Assembly: GCA_032122355.1 (NCBI GenBank)
Contig: JAUMCS010000110.1
Coordinates: 1 to 16,888 of the forward strand
Source of the DNA: RFTU01 sp032122355
GTDB lineage: Bacteria > Pseudomonadota > Gammaproteobacteria > Burkholderiales > Burkholderiaceae_C
Length of the DNA: 16,888 nt
Direction: 5' to 3'
Position 1 is the stretch's first letter. Each line of letters begins with the position of its first letter. Position numbers and translations under genes: made by a program. Under the pieces are notes generated by a model. That model was given only the letters and a program-made list of their open reading frames with translations. It searched no databases and was not told the origin of the DNA. Shown here in pieces: positions 8,560 to 15,002 of the stretch.

Positions 8560-9003
8560 ATGATGGATATACATCGCATTCTGAAAAAATTGCCCCATCG
8601 CTACCCTATTTTATTGGTCGATCGGGTTTTAGAACTGGAACCCCATGTTCGGATCAAAGCGCTTAAAAACGTCACCATGAATGAGCCCTATTTTGTGGGG
8701 CACTTTCCTGCGCGCCCGGTCATGCCCGGTGTCATGATGCTGGAAGCTCTTGCTCAAACCGCTGCTTTGCTATCGTTTGAATCCAATGGCGTTGACCCCA
8801 ATGATGACATGGTCGTTTACTTTGTCGGGATTGATGGTGCCCGCTTCAAACGTGTGGTTGAGCCTGGTGACCAATTGATTTTGCAAGCCAAATTAGAAAG
8901 AGCCAAAGGCGGTATTTACAAGTTCAGCACACAAGCTAGCGTCGATGGTGAAATTGCCGTTGAAGCGGAACTCATGTGCACACTGCGTCAAGTCAACACC
9001 TGA
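8560..9003 (+). CDS. fabZ: 3-hydroxyacyl-[acyl-carrier-protein] dehydratase
   Basis: Dehydrates R-3-hydroxyacyl-ACP to trans-2-enoyl-ACP in fatty acid elongation and so competes with LpxA and LpxD, encoded on either side, for hydroxyacyl-ACP. The 147-residue length and hot-dog fold features are normal: LPHRYPILLVDRVLELE (11-27), GHFPARPVMPGVMMLEALAQ with catalytic His48 and Glu62, and GIDGARFKRVVEPGD. Translation can begin at ATG 8560 or the adjacent ATG 8563; 8560 fits the family's usual N-terminal length, and AAAGG (8543-8547) inside the end of lpxD can serve as its ribosome-binding site. lpxA starts eight bases after the stop. Confidence 0.96.
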   Translation: MMDIHRILKKLPHRYPILLVDRVLELEPHVRIKALKNVTMNEPYFVGHFPARPVMPGVMMLEALAQTAALLSFESNGVDPNDDMVVYFVGIDGARFKRVVEPGDQLILQAKLERAKGGIYKFSTQASVDGEIAVEAELMCTLRQVNT

Positions 9004-9011
9004 AGTCAGGT

Positions 9012-9803
9012 ATGGCCTCGATTCACCCTACTGCGATTGTGCACATGAATGCACAAATAGCATCGGATGTCAGCATTGGTGCCTACAGCGTCATTGGTGA
9101 GTATGTTCAAATTGGGGCAGGTACAAATGTTGGCCCACACTGTGTGATTGAAGGCATCACCTCTATTGGTGAGCGCAATCAACTGTTTCAATTTTCATCG
9201 ATTGGTGCTGCTCCGCAAGATAAAAAATATCGCGGCGAACCCACTCGGCTTGAGATAGGCAACGACAACACCATACGTGAATTTTGCACCATTAACACCG
9301 GTACCCAACAAGACGAAGGCATCACCCGAATTGGCCATCATAATTGGATCATGGCCTATGTGCATGTAGCTCACGATGTGCAAATCGGCAACCATACGGT
9401 ACTGGCCAATAATGCCACCTTTGCAGGGCATGTACACGTTGGCGATTGGGCTACGGTGGGCGGCCTCACAGGCGTACACCAGTTTGTCAAAATTGGCGCT
9501 CATGCCATGGTTGGATTTCAAGCGCACGTAGCCCAAGATGTCCCCCCTTTCATCACGGCAGATGGTCACCCGCTCAAAGCCAGGGCGGTAAACCTCACAG
9601 GCCTGAAGCGGCGCGGATTTTCAGATGCGCGCCTGCAAACTATTCGGTACCTGTACAAATTACTCTATCGAAGTGGCTATACCCTTGAACAGTCACTAGC
9701 CGAGATGATGCAATATCACCTGGTAGCTCCCATCGAAGCACACGAGGATATAGCCTTGATGATGCAATTCCTGCAAAGTGCGAACCGCGGTATTGTTCGC
9801 TAA
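9012..9803 (+). CDS. lpxA: UDP-N-acetylglucosamine O-acyltransferase
   Basis: First committed step of lipid A synthesis: reversible transfer of R-3-hydroxyacyl from ACP to the 3-OH of UDP-GlcNAc. The start is ATG 9012 (MASIHPTAIV), giving 263 residues against 262 in E. coli; the longer in-frame ATG at 8976 would lie inside fabZ and add 12 residues. A left-handed beta-helix of hexapeptide repeats is followed by a C-terminal helical domain (LKRRGFSDARLQTIRYLYKL). Conserved His residues align as 118, 121 (catalytic, AHD), 140 and 156 (VHQF), each four less than in E. coli. Residue 169, the hydrocarbon-ruler position (Gly173 in E. coli, Met in Pseudomonas), is Phe, which suggests a short acyl chain. 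The stop overlaps the lpxB start (TAATG). Confidence 0.96.
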   Translation: MASIHPTAIVHMNAQIASDVSIGAYSVIGEYVQIGAGTNVGPHCVIEGITSIGERNQLFQFSSIGAAPQDKKYRGEPTRLEIGNDNTIREFCTINTGTQQDEGITRIGHHNWIMAYVHVAHDVQIGNHTVLANNATFAGHVHVGDWATVGGLTGVHQFVKIGAHAMVGFQAHVAQDVPPFITADGHPLKARAVNLTGLKRRGFSDARLQTIRYLYKLLYRSGYTLEQSLAEMMQYHLVAPIEAHEDIALMMQFLQSANRGIVR

Positions 9804-10975
9804 TGAACCGTACTGAGCTGCCACTGCCCCCCCGCCAAACTCAATCGCCCCTTCTCGCTATGGTAGCGGGGGAGGCTTCGGGCGACCTACTGGGCAGCTT
9901 GCTGGTTCGGTCCCTTGCCCCTCAATTACCCGACTTTCGTATCGCAGGCATAGGCGGACCGTTGATGCAGCAATATGGCATGCAGCCCTGGTGGCCCAGT
10001 GAACGCTTGAGTGTATTTGGTTATGCCGATGCCCTGCGCCGCTTGCCCGAATTGCTTTGGATACGGCGGCAACTCAAGCAACGTTTATTACAACAGCCAA
10101 CCCGATTATTTGTTGGCATTGATGCGCCTGACTTCAATCTAGGGCTTGAACAATCCCTGCGCGCTCATGGCATCCCCACCGTACACTTCGTATGCCCTTC
10201 TATTTGGGCTTGGCGACCCGAACGTATTGAGCGCATTCGTCGAAGTGCCAACCATGTGCTTTGCTTGTTTCCCTTCGAACCTGAGATATTAAATCAGCGC
10301 GGTATCAGTGCGAGCTATGTTGGGCATCCGCTTGCCAGCTCCATTCCCATGCAGCCCCCAACCCAAGCTGCTCGTACTGAATTACGACTACCAACCGAAG
10401 GCCCAGTAGTCGCGCTGTTACCTGGCAGCCGCCGCAGTGAAATCAAACTACTGGCGCCCGTGATGCGAGATGCCGCTTTATTGCTGTTTAACCAAGAACC
10501 GCAGTTGCGCTTCATCTTACCTGCGGCCCCCGGGATGCACAGCGTATTGTCAAAGATCATGGCGCCTTTGCTAGATACGGGCACCCTACTTATCACCTCA
10601 GGGGGATCTCATACAGCCTTGGCGGCTTGCGATGCGGCCATGGTAGCCAGCGGTACTGCCACACTTGAAGCCGCCTTATTCAAAAAGCCTATGGTGATTA
10701 CCTATCGCTTATCGGCTTTCAATTGGCAGCGTATGAAAAATCAATCACTCCTCCCTTGGGTGGTTTTACCCAATATTTTGTGCCGTGATTTTGTCGTACC
10801 CGAACTCATACAACATGCCGCTACCCCGGCGGCTCTGGCTCATCACACGATGCGCTGCTTACAAGACACGCAAATAGCCCAACAAGTTTTAGAGCGCTTT
10901 ACGGTATTGCATGAAACCCTTAGGCAAAATACCCCGGCCCTGATCAGCCAAGCACTTGAGCCGTATTTGCGATGA
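9803..10975 (+). CDS. lpxB: lipid A disaccharide synthase
   Basis: Glycosyltransferase that joins UDP-2,3-diacylglucosamine and lipid X to form the lipid A disaccharide, at the inner face of the cytoplasmic membrane. The 390 residues show the N-terminal AGEASGD (22-28), IAGIGGPLM, FVGIDAPDFN, CPSIWAWRPERI (about 131-142), LFPFEPEI, YVGHPLA, the PGSRRSEI loop (about 207) and the C-terminal ASGTATLEAAL and KPMVITYR of the nucleotide-binding half. The first 15 or so residues (MNRTELPLPPRQTQS) are variable in the family. The start shares one base with the lpxA stop, and its own stop overlaps rnhB by four (ATGA), so the three are probably translated in sequence. Confidence 0.96.
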   Translation: MNRTELPLPPRQTQSPLLAMVAGEASGDLLGSLLVRSLAPQLPDFRIAGIGGPLMQQYGMQPWWPSERLSVFGYADALRRLPELLWIRRQLKQRLLQQPTRLFVGIDAPDFNLGLEQSLRAHGIPTVHFVCPSIWAWRPERIERIRRSANHVLCLFPFEPEILNQRGISASYVGHPLASSIPMQPPTQAARTELRLPTEGPVVALLPGSRRSEIKLLAPVMRDAALLLFNQEPQLRFILPAAPGMHSVLSKIMAPLLDTGTLLITSGGSHTALAACDAAMVASGTATLEAALFKKPMVITYRLSAFNWQRMKNQSLLPWVVLPNILCRDFVVPELIQHAATPAALAHHTMRCLQDTQIAQQVLERFTVLHETLRQNTPALISQALEPYLR

Positions 10976-11589
10976 ACTCCATCACTTCTTGCATAGCTGG
11001 TGTGGATGAAGCAGGGCGCGGGCCTCTGGCGGGGCCTGTCGTGGCAGCAGCCGTGATACTGAATGATGAGCACCCCATTTTGGGATTAAATGACTCTAAA
11101 GCACTGACTTCTAGCCAACGCGATCGGCTTGAGAAAACCATCAAAGCATCCGCACTTAGTTACTGCATAGCCCAGGCCAGCGCGGCTGAAATTGATCAAC
11201 TCAATATATTGCAAGCCACCTTACTGGCCATGCGCCGCGCCGTTGAAGGCTTACACATCACCCCGCATCAAGTGCTCATTGATGGCAATCAAATACCGCG
11301 TTTGGCCATGCCAGCCCAAGCCATTATCAAAGGTGATGCCACAGTAGCCGCCATTTCAGCGGCATCCATTTTGGCTAAAGTGCACCGTGACCGCATATGC
11401 CTTGAATTGCACGAACAATACCCGCAGTATGGATTTGCTTCGCACAAAGGCTATCCCACAGCAGCCCACATCCTGGCACTCCAAAACCACGGCCCTTGCC
11501 CTGCGCACCGCCACAGCTTTGCTCCGGTGCAAAAAGCCTTGAATGCTGTACCTTATTCTGTTTTTGAACTATGCCCACCACTCCATTAG
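10972..11589 (+). CDS. rnhB: ribonuclease HII
   Basis: Cuts RNA in RNA-DNA hybrids and removes single ribonucleotides misincorporated in DNA. The 205 residues carry the family start GVDEAGRGPLAGPVVAAAV with catalytic Asp12 and Glu13. LNDSKAL, LIDGNQIP (Asp104), KGDATVAAISAASILAKVHRD (Asp122 in the metal site), and YGFASHKGYPTAAH followed by HRHSFAPV are also present. It lies at the end of the lipid A genes as in many proteobacteria. The ATG overlaps the lpxB stop by four bases. The last 19 bases also encode the start of the downstream methyltransferase. Confidence 0.96.
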   Translation: MNSITSCIAGVDEAGRGPLAGPVVAAAVILNDEHPILGLNDSKALTSSQRDRLEKTIKASALSYCIAQASAAEIDQLNILQATLLAMRRAVEGLHITPHQVLIDGNQIPRLAMPAQAIIKGDATVAAISAASILAKVHRDRICLELHEQYPQYGFASHKGYPTAAHILALQNHGPCPAHRHSFAPVQKALNAVPYSVFELCPPLH

Positions 11590-12362
11590 TTATCCAATCC
11601 CGCGATAACCCCCTTTTAATGAAGGTTCGCAAGCTCAATCGGCATAGCTCGGGCTACCGTCAGTCTCATCAAGTTTGGCTAGAAGGCGATCACTTATGCA
11701 GAGCCCTGCATGAACGCGGGCACCAGGCCCAACAGGCGATTGTGGTTGACCATATTTGGGATACTCAATCGGATATTCGCACGTTGGCTAGCACTGCTCA
11801 AAGTGTTGCGTTGGTCAGTGAATCGCTGTTTGCAAGCATTTCCGGCTTAGAGTCCCCCGCCTCCATGGGTTTTATTTATGCCCTACCTCCAACACCCACC
11901 CACCCAACATGGCTTACGCAACCCACCGTGATACTTGACCGACTGCAAGATCCTGGCAATGCGGGCAGTATTCTTCGTACCTCATCAGCCATGGGATTTT
12001 GTCAAATCATTGCCCTTGAAGGCACCGTTGCCTTATGGTCACCCAAAGTGTTGCGTGCCGGCATGGGAGCGCATTTTCATCTCCGACTGTATGAATGCGT
12101 GCCGCTGGAGCATTTATCCACCTTACCCATGCCCATCATCAGCACCAGTTCCCATGCTGCTCAATCCCTCCGTGCAACGGCCCTTCCCCATCCCTGCGCT
12201 TGGGTGTTTGGCCATGAAGGCCAAGGCATACATTCAGATTGGCAAAACCTAGGCCATCAACCCATACGCATCCCGCAACCCGGGGGGGAAGAATCGCTCA
12301 ATGTCGCTGCTGCTGCTGCCATTTGCCTATATGAATCCAGTCAAAACACGTTGAGAACTTAG
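11571..12362 (+). CDS. SpoU-family RNA 2'-O-methyltransferase (TrmH/RlmB-like)
   Basis: Predicted S-adenosylmethionine-dependent 2'-O-ribose methyltransferase of rRNA or tRNA, SPOUT fold. The 263 residues have an N-terminal substrate-binding part (IQSRDNPLLMKVRKL, then VWLEGDHLCRAL) followed by the three SpoU motifs. Motif 1 is LDRLQDPGNAGSILRTSSA (122-140; Asn130, Arg136), motif 2 is FGHEGQGI (213-220), and motif 3 is IPQPGGEESLNVAAAAA (234-250), which form the knotted cofactor site. The exact nucleotide target cannot be read from sequence, so I leave out a gene symbol. The start at 11571 lies inside the end of rnhB. This placement after rnhB is common in Burkholderiales, as I recall. The stop is 11 bases before the CIRCE repeat of rpoH, leaving no obvious terminator between. 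Confidence 0.9.
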   Translation: MPTTPLVIQSRDNPLLMKVRKLNRHSSGYRQSHQVWLEGDHLCRALHERGHQAQQAIVVDHIWDTQSDIRTLASTAQSVALVSESLFASISGLESPASMGFIYALPPTPTHPTWLTQPTVILDRLQDPGNAGSILRTSSAMGFCQIIALEGTVALWSPKVLRAGMGAHFHLRLYECVPLEHLSTLPMPIISTSSHAAQSLRATALPHPCAWVFGHEGQGIHSDWQNLGHQPIRIPQPGGEESLNVAAAAAICLYESSQNTLRT

Positions 12363-12367
12363 GGCTG

Positions 12368-12373
12368 TATAAA
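12368..12373 (+). promoter_or_regulatory. candidate -10 box for rpoH
   Basis: TATAAA immediately before the CIRCE repeat. A TG pair lies directly upstream, but I find no -35 hexamer close to TTGACA at 15-19 bases. TTGAGA at 12351 is only 11 bases away. If used, transcription would begin inside the left arm of the CIRCE repeat, the usual geometry for HrcA repression. It is a weak call on its own and is supported mainly by the operator next to it. Confidence 0.4.
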
Positions 12374-12400
12374 TTAGCACTCTAACAAAAAGAGTGCTAA
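12374..12400 (+). promoter_or_regulatory. CIRCE operator (HrcA binding site) upstream of rpoH
   Basis: Perfect inverted repeat: TTAGCACTC (12374-12382), nine-base spacer (12383-12391), GAGTGCTAA (12392-12400). Both arms and the spacer length match the CIRCE consensus exactly. It ends 28 bases before the rpoH ATG. CIRCE is the operator of the heat-shock repressor HrcA, which is kept active by GroEL, so rpoH transcription should rise when GroEL is occupied by misfolded protein. hrcA itself is not in the window. Confidence 0.95.
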
Positions 12401-12411
12401 AATAAAATTTC

Positions 12412-12417
12412 AGGAGG
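12412..12417 (+). promoter_or_regulatory. ribosome binding site of rpoH
   Basis: AGGAGG, the strongest Shine-Dalgarno match in the window. Its distance of 11 bases to ATG 12429 is workable, whereas the in-frame TTG at 12420 would be only two bases away. It therefore decides the start of rpoH. Confidence 0.8.
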
Positions 12418-12428
12418 AATTGCAAACC

Positions 12429-13397
12429 ATGTCTAGTACTGCTTTGGCTCTTCAGCCCTCTCATGCCATCACCGTTCGTGACCCATGGTCACTCGTGCCA
12501 TCACTGGGCAATATTGAAGACTATATCGCCAGCATTCATCGGATACCCATCATCAGTGCCGATGAAGAGCTAGAGCTGGCTCAGCAATTACACGCCCAAG
12601 GTGATTTGCAAGCGGCGGGAAAACTGATTCTCTCGCACTTGCGCCTGGTAGTGAGCATTTCCAGACAGTATTTAGGATATGGTATTGCCCACGCCGATCT
12701 CATTCAAGAAGGCAATATTGGCCTCATGAAGGCGGTTAAACGGTTTGACCCCACCCAAGGAGTACGCTTGGTTAGCTACGCTATTCACTGGATCAAAGCT
12801 GAAATTCACGACTACATCTTGAAAAATTGGCGCATGGTTAAAATAGCCACAACCAAGGCTCAGCGCAAACTTTTTTTCAACTTACGCTCACGCAAACAGG
12901 CCCTCAAAGATGAAGCCTGCGAAGGTGATGAAACCTACCGCAACTCACTGAGCGCTGCAGAAGTTCAAACTATTGCCCGTGACTTACAGGTGAAGCCTGA
13001 AGAAGTACGGCAAATGGAAACGCGTTTGTACGGTGGCGATGTTTCCCTAGAACCCACGCCTGATAACCACGCTGAAGACGAAAGCATGGCTGCACCGATT
13101 GCCTACTTGGCCGATGAAAACCATGAACCCACCCAAGTGCTCGAATCACGCTATCGCGATCACCTCTCATCCGAGGGTTTATTGCGGGCACTTTCGACTT
13201 TAGATGCCCGTAGTCGCCGCATCGTTGAAGAGCGCTGGCTCAAAGAACAAGACGAAGAAGGCGCCACCAGTGGTGCGAGCTTGCATGAATTAGCTTCGGA
13301 GTTTGGCGTAAGTGCGGAACGTATTCGACAAATCGAAGTGGCTGCCATGAAAAGAATGCGTAAGGCCTTAGAGCAAAACACCACTGCAGCCGTTTAA
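12429..13397 (+). CDS. rpoH: heat-shock sigma factor RpoH (sigma-32)
   Basis: Alternative sigma factor directing RNA polymerase to chaperone and protease promoters. From ATG 12429 it is 322 residues; E. coli has 284, with extra sequence at the N-terminus and in a polar linker around 205-245. Region 2 runs about 65-135: SHLRLVVSISRQYLGYG, HADLIQEGNIGLMKAVKRFDP, then SYAIHWIKAEIHDYILKNWR. The RpoH-specific box AQRKLFFNLRS (144-154) distinguishes it from RpoD and RpoS. Region 4 (about 250-313) ends with the helix-turn-helix LHELASEFGVSAERIRQIE. It is preceded by a CIRCE operator and a strong ribosome-binding site. It converges on the sco gene with a single base between the two stop codons. Confidence 0.97.
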   Translation: MSSTALALQPSHAITVRDPWSLVPSLGNIEDYIASIHRIPIISADEELELAQQLHAQGDLQAAGKLILSHLRLVVSISRQYLGYGIAHADLIQEGNIGLMKAVKRFDPTQGVRLVSYAIHWIKAEIHDYILKNWRMVKIATTKAQRKLFFNLRSRKQALKDEACEGDETYRNSLSAAEVQTIARDLQVKPEEVRQMETRLYGGDVSLEPTPDNHAEDESMAAPIAYLADENHEPTQVLESRYRDHLSSEGLLRALSTLDARSRRIVEERWLKEQDEEGATSGASLHELASEFGVSAERIRQIEVAAMKRMRKALEQNTTAAV

Positions 13398-13398
13398 A

Positions 13399-14022
13399 TT
13401 ACTCCGACTTCATTAACGCCGCCACATCTTGCTGCAATTGCTCAGCCGGTATACCATATCGAGCAAATAATCGAATACGACCGGCCTTATCAAAAATATA
13501 AGTGCCGGCAGTATGATCTAAGGTATAGCTATCGGGCGTTTTACCCTTCACGGTACTGTAGTAAACCTTGAATGACTTGGCCACTTCCTGAGTTTGTGCC
13601 ATGTTTCCGCGCAACCCCACGACATCGGCTCCAAAATTTGCCAAATAAGCTTTTAATAGTGGGGGCGTATCGCGCTCGGGATCCAGCGTGACAAAAATAG
13701 GCTGAATTTTCTGGCCTTGCTCCCCTAAAGCCTGACGCAAGGCGGCTATTTCGGCCAAGGTTGTAGGACATACATCAGGGCACTGGGTATATCCAAAAAA
13801 CAGCATCACCACTTTACCCTTGAACTCACTGAAATGTCGCAACTGACCCTCGGCATCGGGCAAGGAAACCCCATCGGCATAATGGGCCCCGGTAATGTCC
13901 ACACTGTGAAACACGGGCGACTTGTAGGGCTGACGGCCATCACAAGCCGCCAGCAGGCCAAGACCCAACAAACTTAACAACAGCAGTAAACCGGCCTTAC
14001 GGCTAAAGCACCATCGCATCAT
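13399..14022 (-). CDS. Sco/SenC family copper chaperone, lipoprotein
   Basis: Membrane-anchored thioredoxin-fold protein that delivers copper to the CuA site of cytochrome c oxidase subunit II. From the start at 14022 it is 207 residues: a signal with Arg and Lys, a Leu-rich core and lipobox LLAAC (lipidated Cys27). FGYTQCPDVCPTTL follows, with copper ligands Cys81 and Cys85, then VTLDPERDTP and the third ligand His170 in LDHTAGTYIF. I prefer this start to the upstream in-frame one at 14097 because it gives a clean lipoprotein signal, forms a 4-base ATGA overlap with ctaB and has a GGGGTGGG ribosome-binding region. With ctaB it forms a cytochrome oxidase assembly pair; the oxidase subunits are not in the window. 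Confidence 0.93.
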   Translation of the reverse strand: MMRWCFSRKAGLLLLLSLLGLGLLAACDGRQPYKSPVFHSVDITGAHYADGVSLPDAEGQLRHFSEFKGKVVMLFFGYTQCPDVCPTTLAEIAALRQALGEQGQKIQPIFVTLDPERDTPPLLKAYLANFGADVVGLRGNMAQTQEVAKSFKVYYSTVKGKTPDSYTLDHTAGTYIFDKAGRIRLFARYGIPAEQLQQDVAALMKSE

Positions 14023-14939
14023 GTGCCCACCCCACCCCACCAAACCCTGAGGTAATGATCTAACAATAAGGCAACAAACAACCAAGACAAATACCAAATA
14101 GAAAACCGAAAGGTCTGCTTTGCCAGAGGCTCACTGTAGTTACGCATCAGTTGCCAGGCATATACCATAAATCGCAAACCCAGCAGCAAAGCCGCTACCA
14201 AATACAACCAGCCACTCATTTGAATAAGAAACGGCAATACCGTACAGGCTGTTAATAAGCATGTATATAAAAAAATATGCAACCGTGTAAATTCACTGCC
14301 ATGGGTTACGGGCAGCATGGGCAAGCCAGCGCTGGCGTAATCGTCAGTGCGGTACAGCGCCAAAGCCCAAAAATGGGGAGGTGTCCATAAAAAAATGATC
14401 ATCACCAACAGCAGGGGTTCTGCGCTGACCTCACCCGTCATCGCAGCCCAACCCAGCAGCGGTGGCATGGCACCAGAGGCCCCACCAATCACAATATTTT
14501 GCGGCGTCAAGGGCTTAAGTATGACGGTGTACACAACTGCATAACCCACAAAAGTAGCCAGCGTTAGCCACATGGTCAGCGGATTAACCCAAACGTACAA
14601 CACCACACAACCTCCTGCACACAAAACAGCCGAGAATAAAAGGGCTTGTGCGCGTGTAAGCTCGCCCGTTGCCGTGGGGCGCCATGCTGTGCGAGCCATA
14701 CGTGCATCTATATGTTGCTCAATAAGGCAATTAAAAGCCGCAGCTGCGGCTGAAACCAACCAAATCCCCACTACCGACACCACAACTCTTATCCAATTCG
14801 GCATTCCTGGTACAGCCAATAACATACCAATAAAGGCGCAAAAAACAATCAGTTGCACCACACGAGGTTTGGTCAAACTATAAAACTGGCGCCAGTATGA
14901 AACCAATGTAGAAGGGGCATGAACAGATAATGGTGACAC
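14019..14939 (-). CDS. ctaB: protoheme IX farnesyltransferase (heme O synthase)
   Basis: UbiA-family integral membrane prenyltransferase that attaches farnesyl to heme b, giving heme O for aa3/bo3-type terminal oxidases (cyoE in E. coli naming). The 306 residues contain about nine membrane segments. The first prenyl-diphosphate motif reads NCLIEQHIDARMARTAWRP (70-88). Glu74 stands where many families have Asp, a form I believe is usual in betaproteobacteria. LKPLTPQNIVIGGASGAMPP and FLWTPPHFWALALYR are also diagnostic. The start is GTG 14939 with AGGG about nine bases upstream on the minus strand. Its stop overlaps the sco start. A hairpin separates it from the M48 gene upstream. Confidence 0.95.
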   Translation of the reverse strand: MSPLSVHAPSTLVSYWRQFYSLTKPRVVQLIVFCAFIGMLLAVPGMPNWIRVVVSVVGIWLVSAAAAAFNCLIEQHIDARMARTAWRPTATGELTRAQALLFSAVLCAGGCVVLYVWVNPLTMWLTLATFVGYAVVYTVILKPLTPQNIVIGGASGAMPPLLGWAAMTGEVSAEPLLLVMIIFLWTPPHFWALALYRTDDYASAGLPMLPVTHGSEFTRLHIFLYTCLLTACTVLPFLIQMSGWLYLVAALLLGLRFMVYAWQLMRNYSEPLAKQTFRFSIWYLSWLFVALLLDHYLRVWWGGVGT

Positions 14940-14965
14940 GAATTGAACCCTATAGGATTTTGCGT

Positions 14966-14988
14966 AGCCTCACAGGGGGTATGAGGCT
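14966..14988 (-). terminator. hairpin between the M48 protease gene and ctaB
   Basis: Seven-base-pair stem AGCCTCA/TGAGGCT with a nine-base loop, lying 15 bases downstream of the M48 stop. In the minus-strand direction the stem is followed by ACGC rather than a T run, so it would be a weak intrinsic terminator. On the plus strand it is followed by TTCT. It could limit read-through into ctaB or simply stabilise the 3' end of the protease mRNA. Confidence 0.4.
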
Positions 14989-15002
14989 TTCTCGATAAAA
15001 AG

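Noticed and set aside
8976..9011. Longer lpxA start at ATG 8976
   Set aside because: It lies inside fabZ and adds 12 polar residues absent from the family; ATG 9012 gives the standard length.
12355..12360. GAACTT, resembling a sigma-E -35 box, upstream of rpoH
   Set aside because: The only -10-like TCTAA lies 20 bases downstream, too far for the usual 15-17, and it falls inside the CIRCE repeat.
12351..12373. TTGAGA plus TATAAA as a standard sigma-70 promoter
   Set aside because: The spacer is only 11 bases, far below 15-19; only the -10-like box is kept, at low confidence.
12374..12410. CIRCE stem as an intrinsic terminator of the envelope operon
   Set aside because: The stem is followed by AAAATAAAATTT and not a T run, and the exact operator consensus explains the repeat better.
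12420..12428. TTG 12420 as the rpoH start
   Set aside because: It is two bases from AGGAGG, too close; ATG 12429 has workable spacing.
14023..14097. Longer sco start at 14097
   Set aside because: It would put 25 extra residues before a complete lipoprotein signal and extend far into ctaB.
14347..14883. Plus-strand open frames antisense to ctaB
   Set aside because: They are shadows of the ctaB codon pattern, without ribosome sites or family motifs.
14937..15002. TATAGG as a -10 box for ctaB on the minus strand
   Set aside because: No hexamer near TTGACA occurs at 16-18 bases upstream, and the position overlaps the hairpin region.
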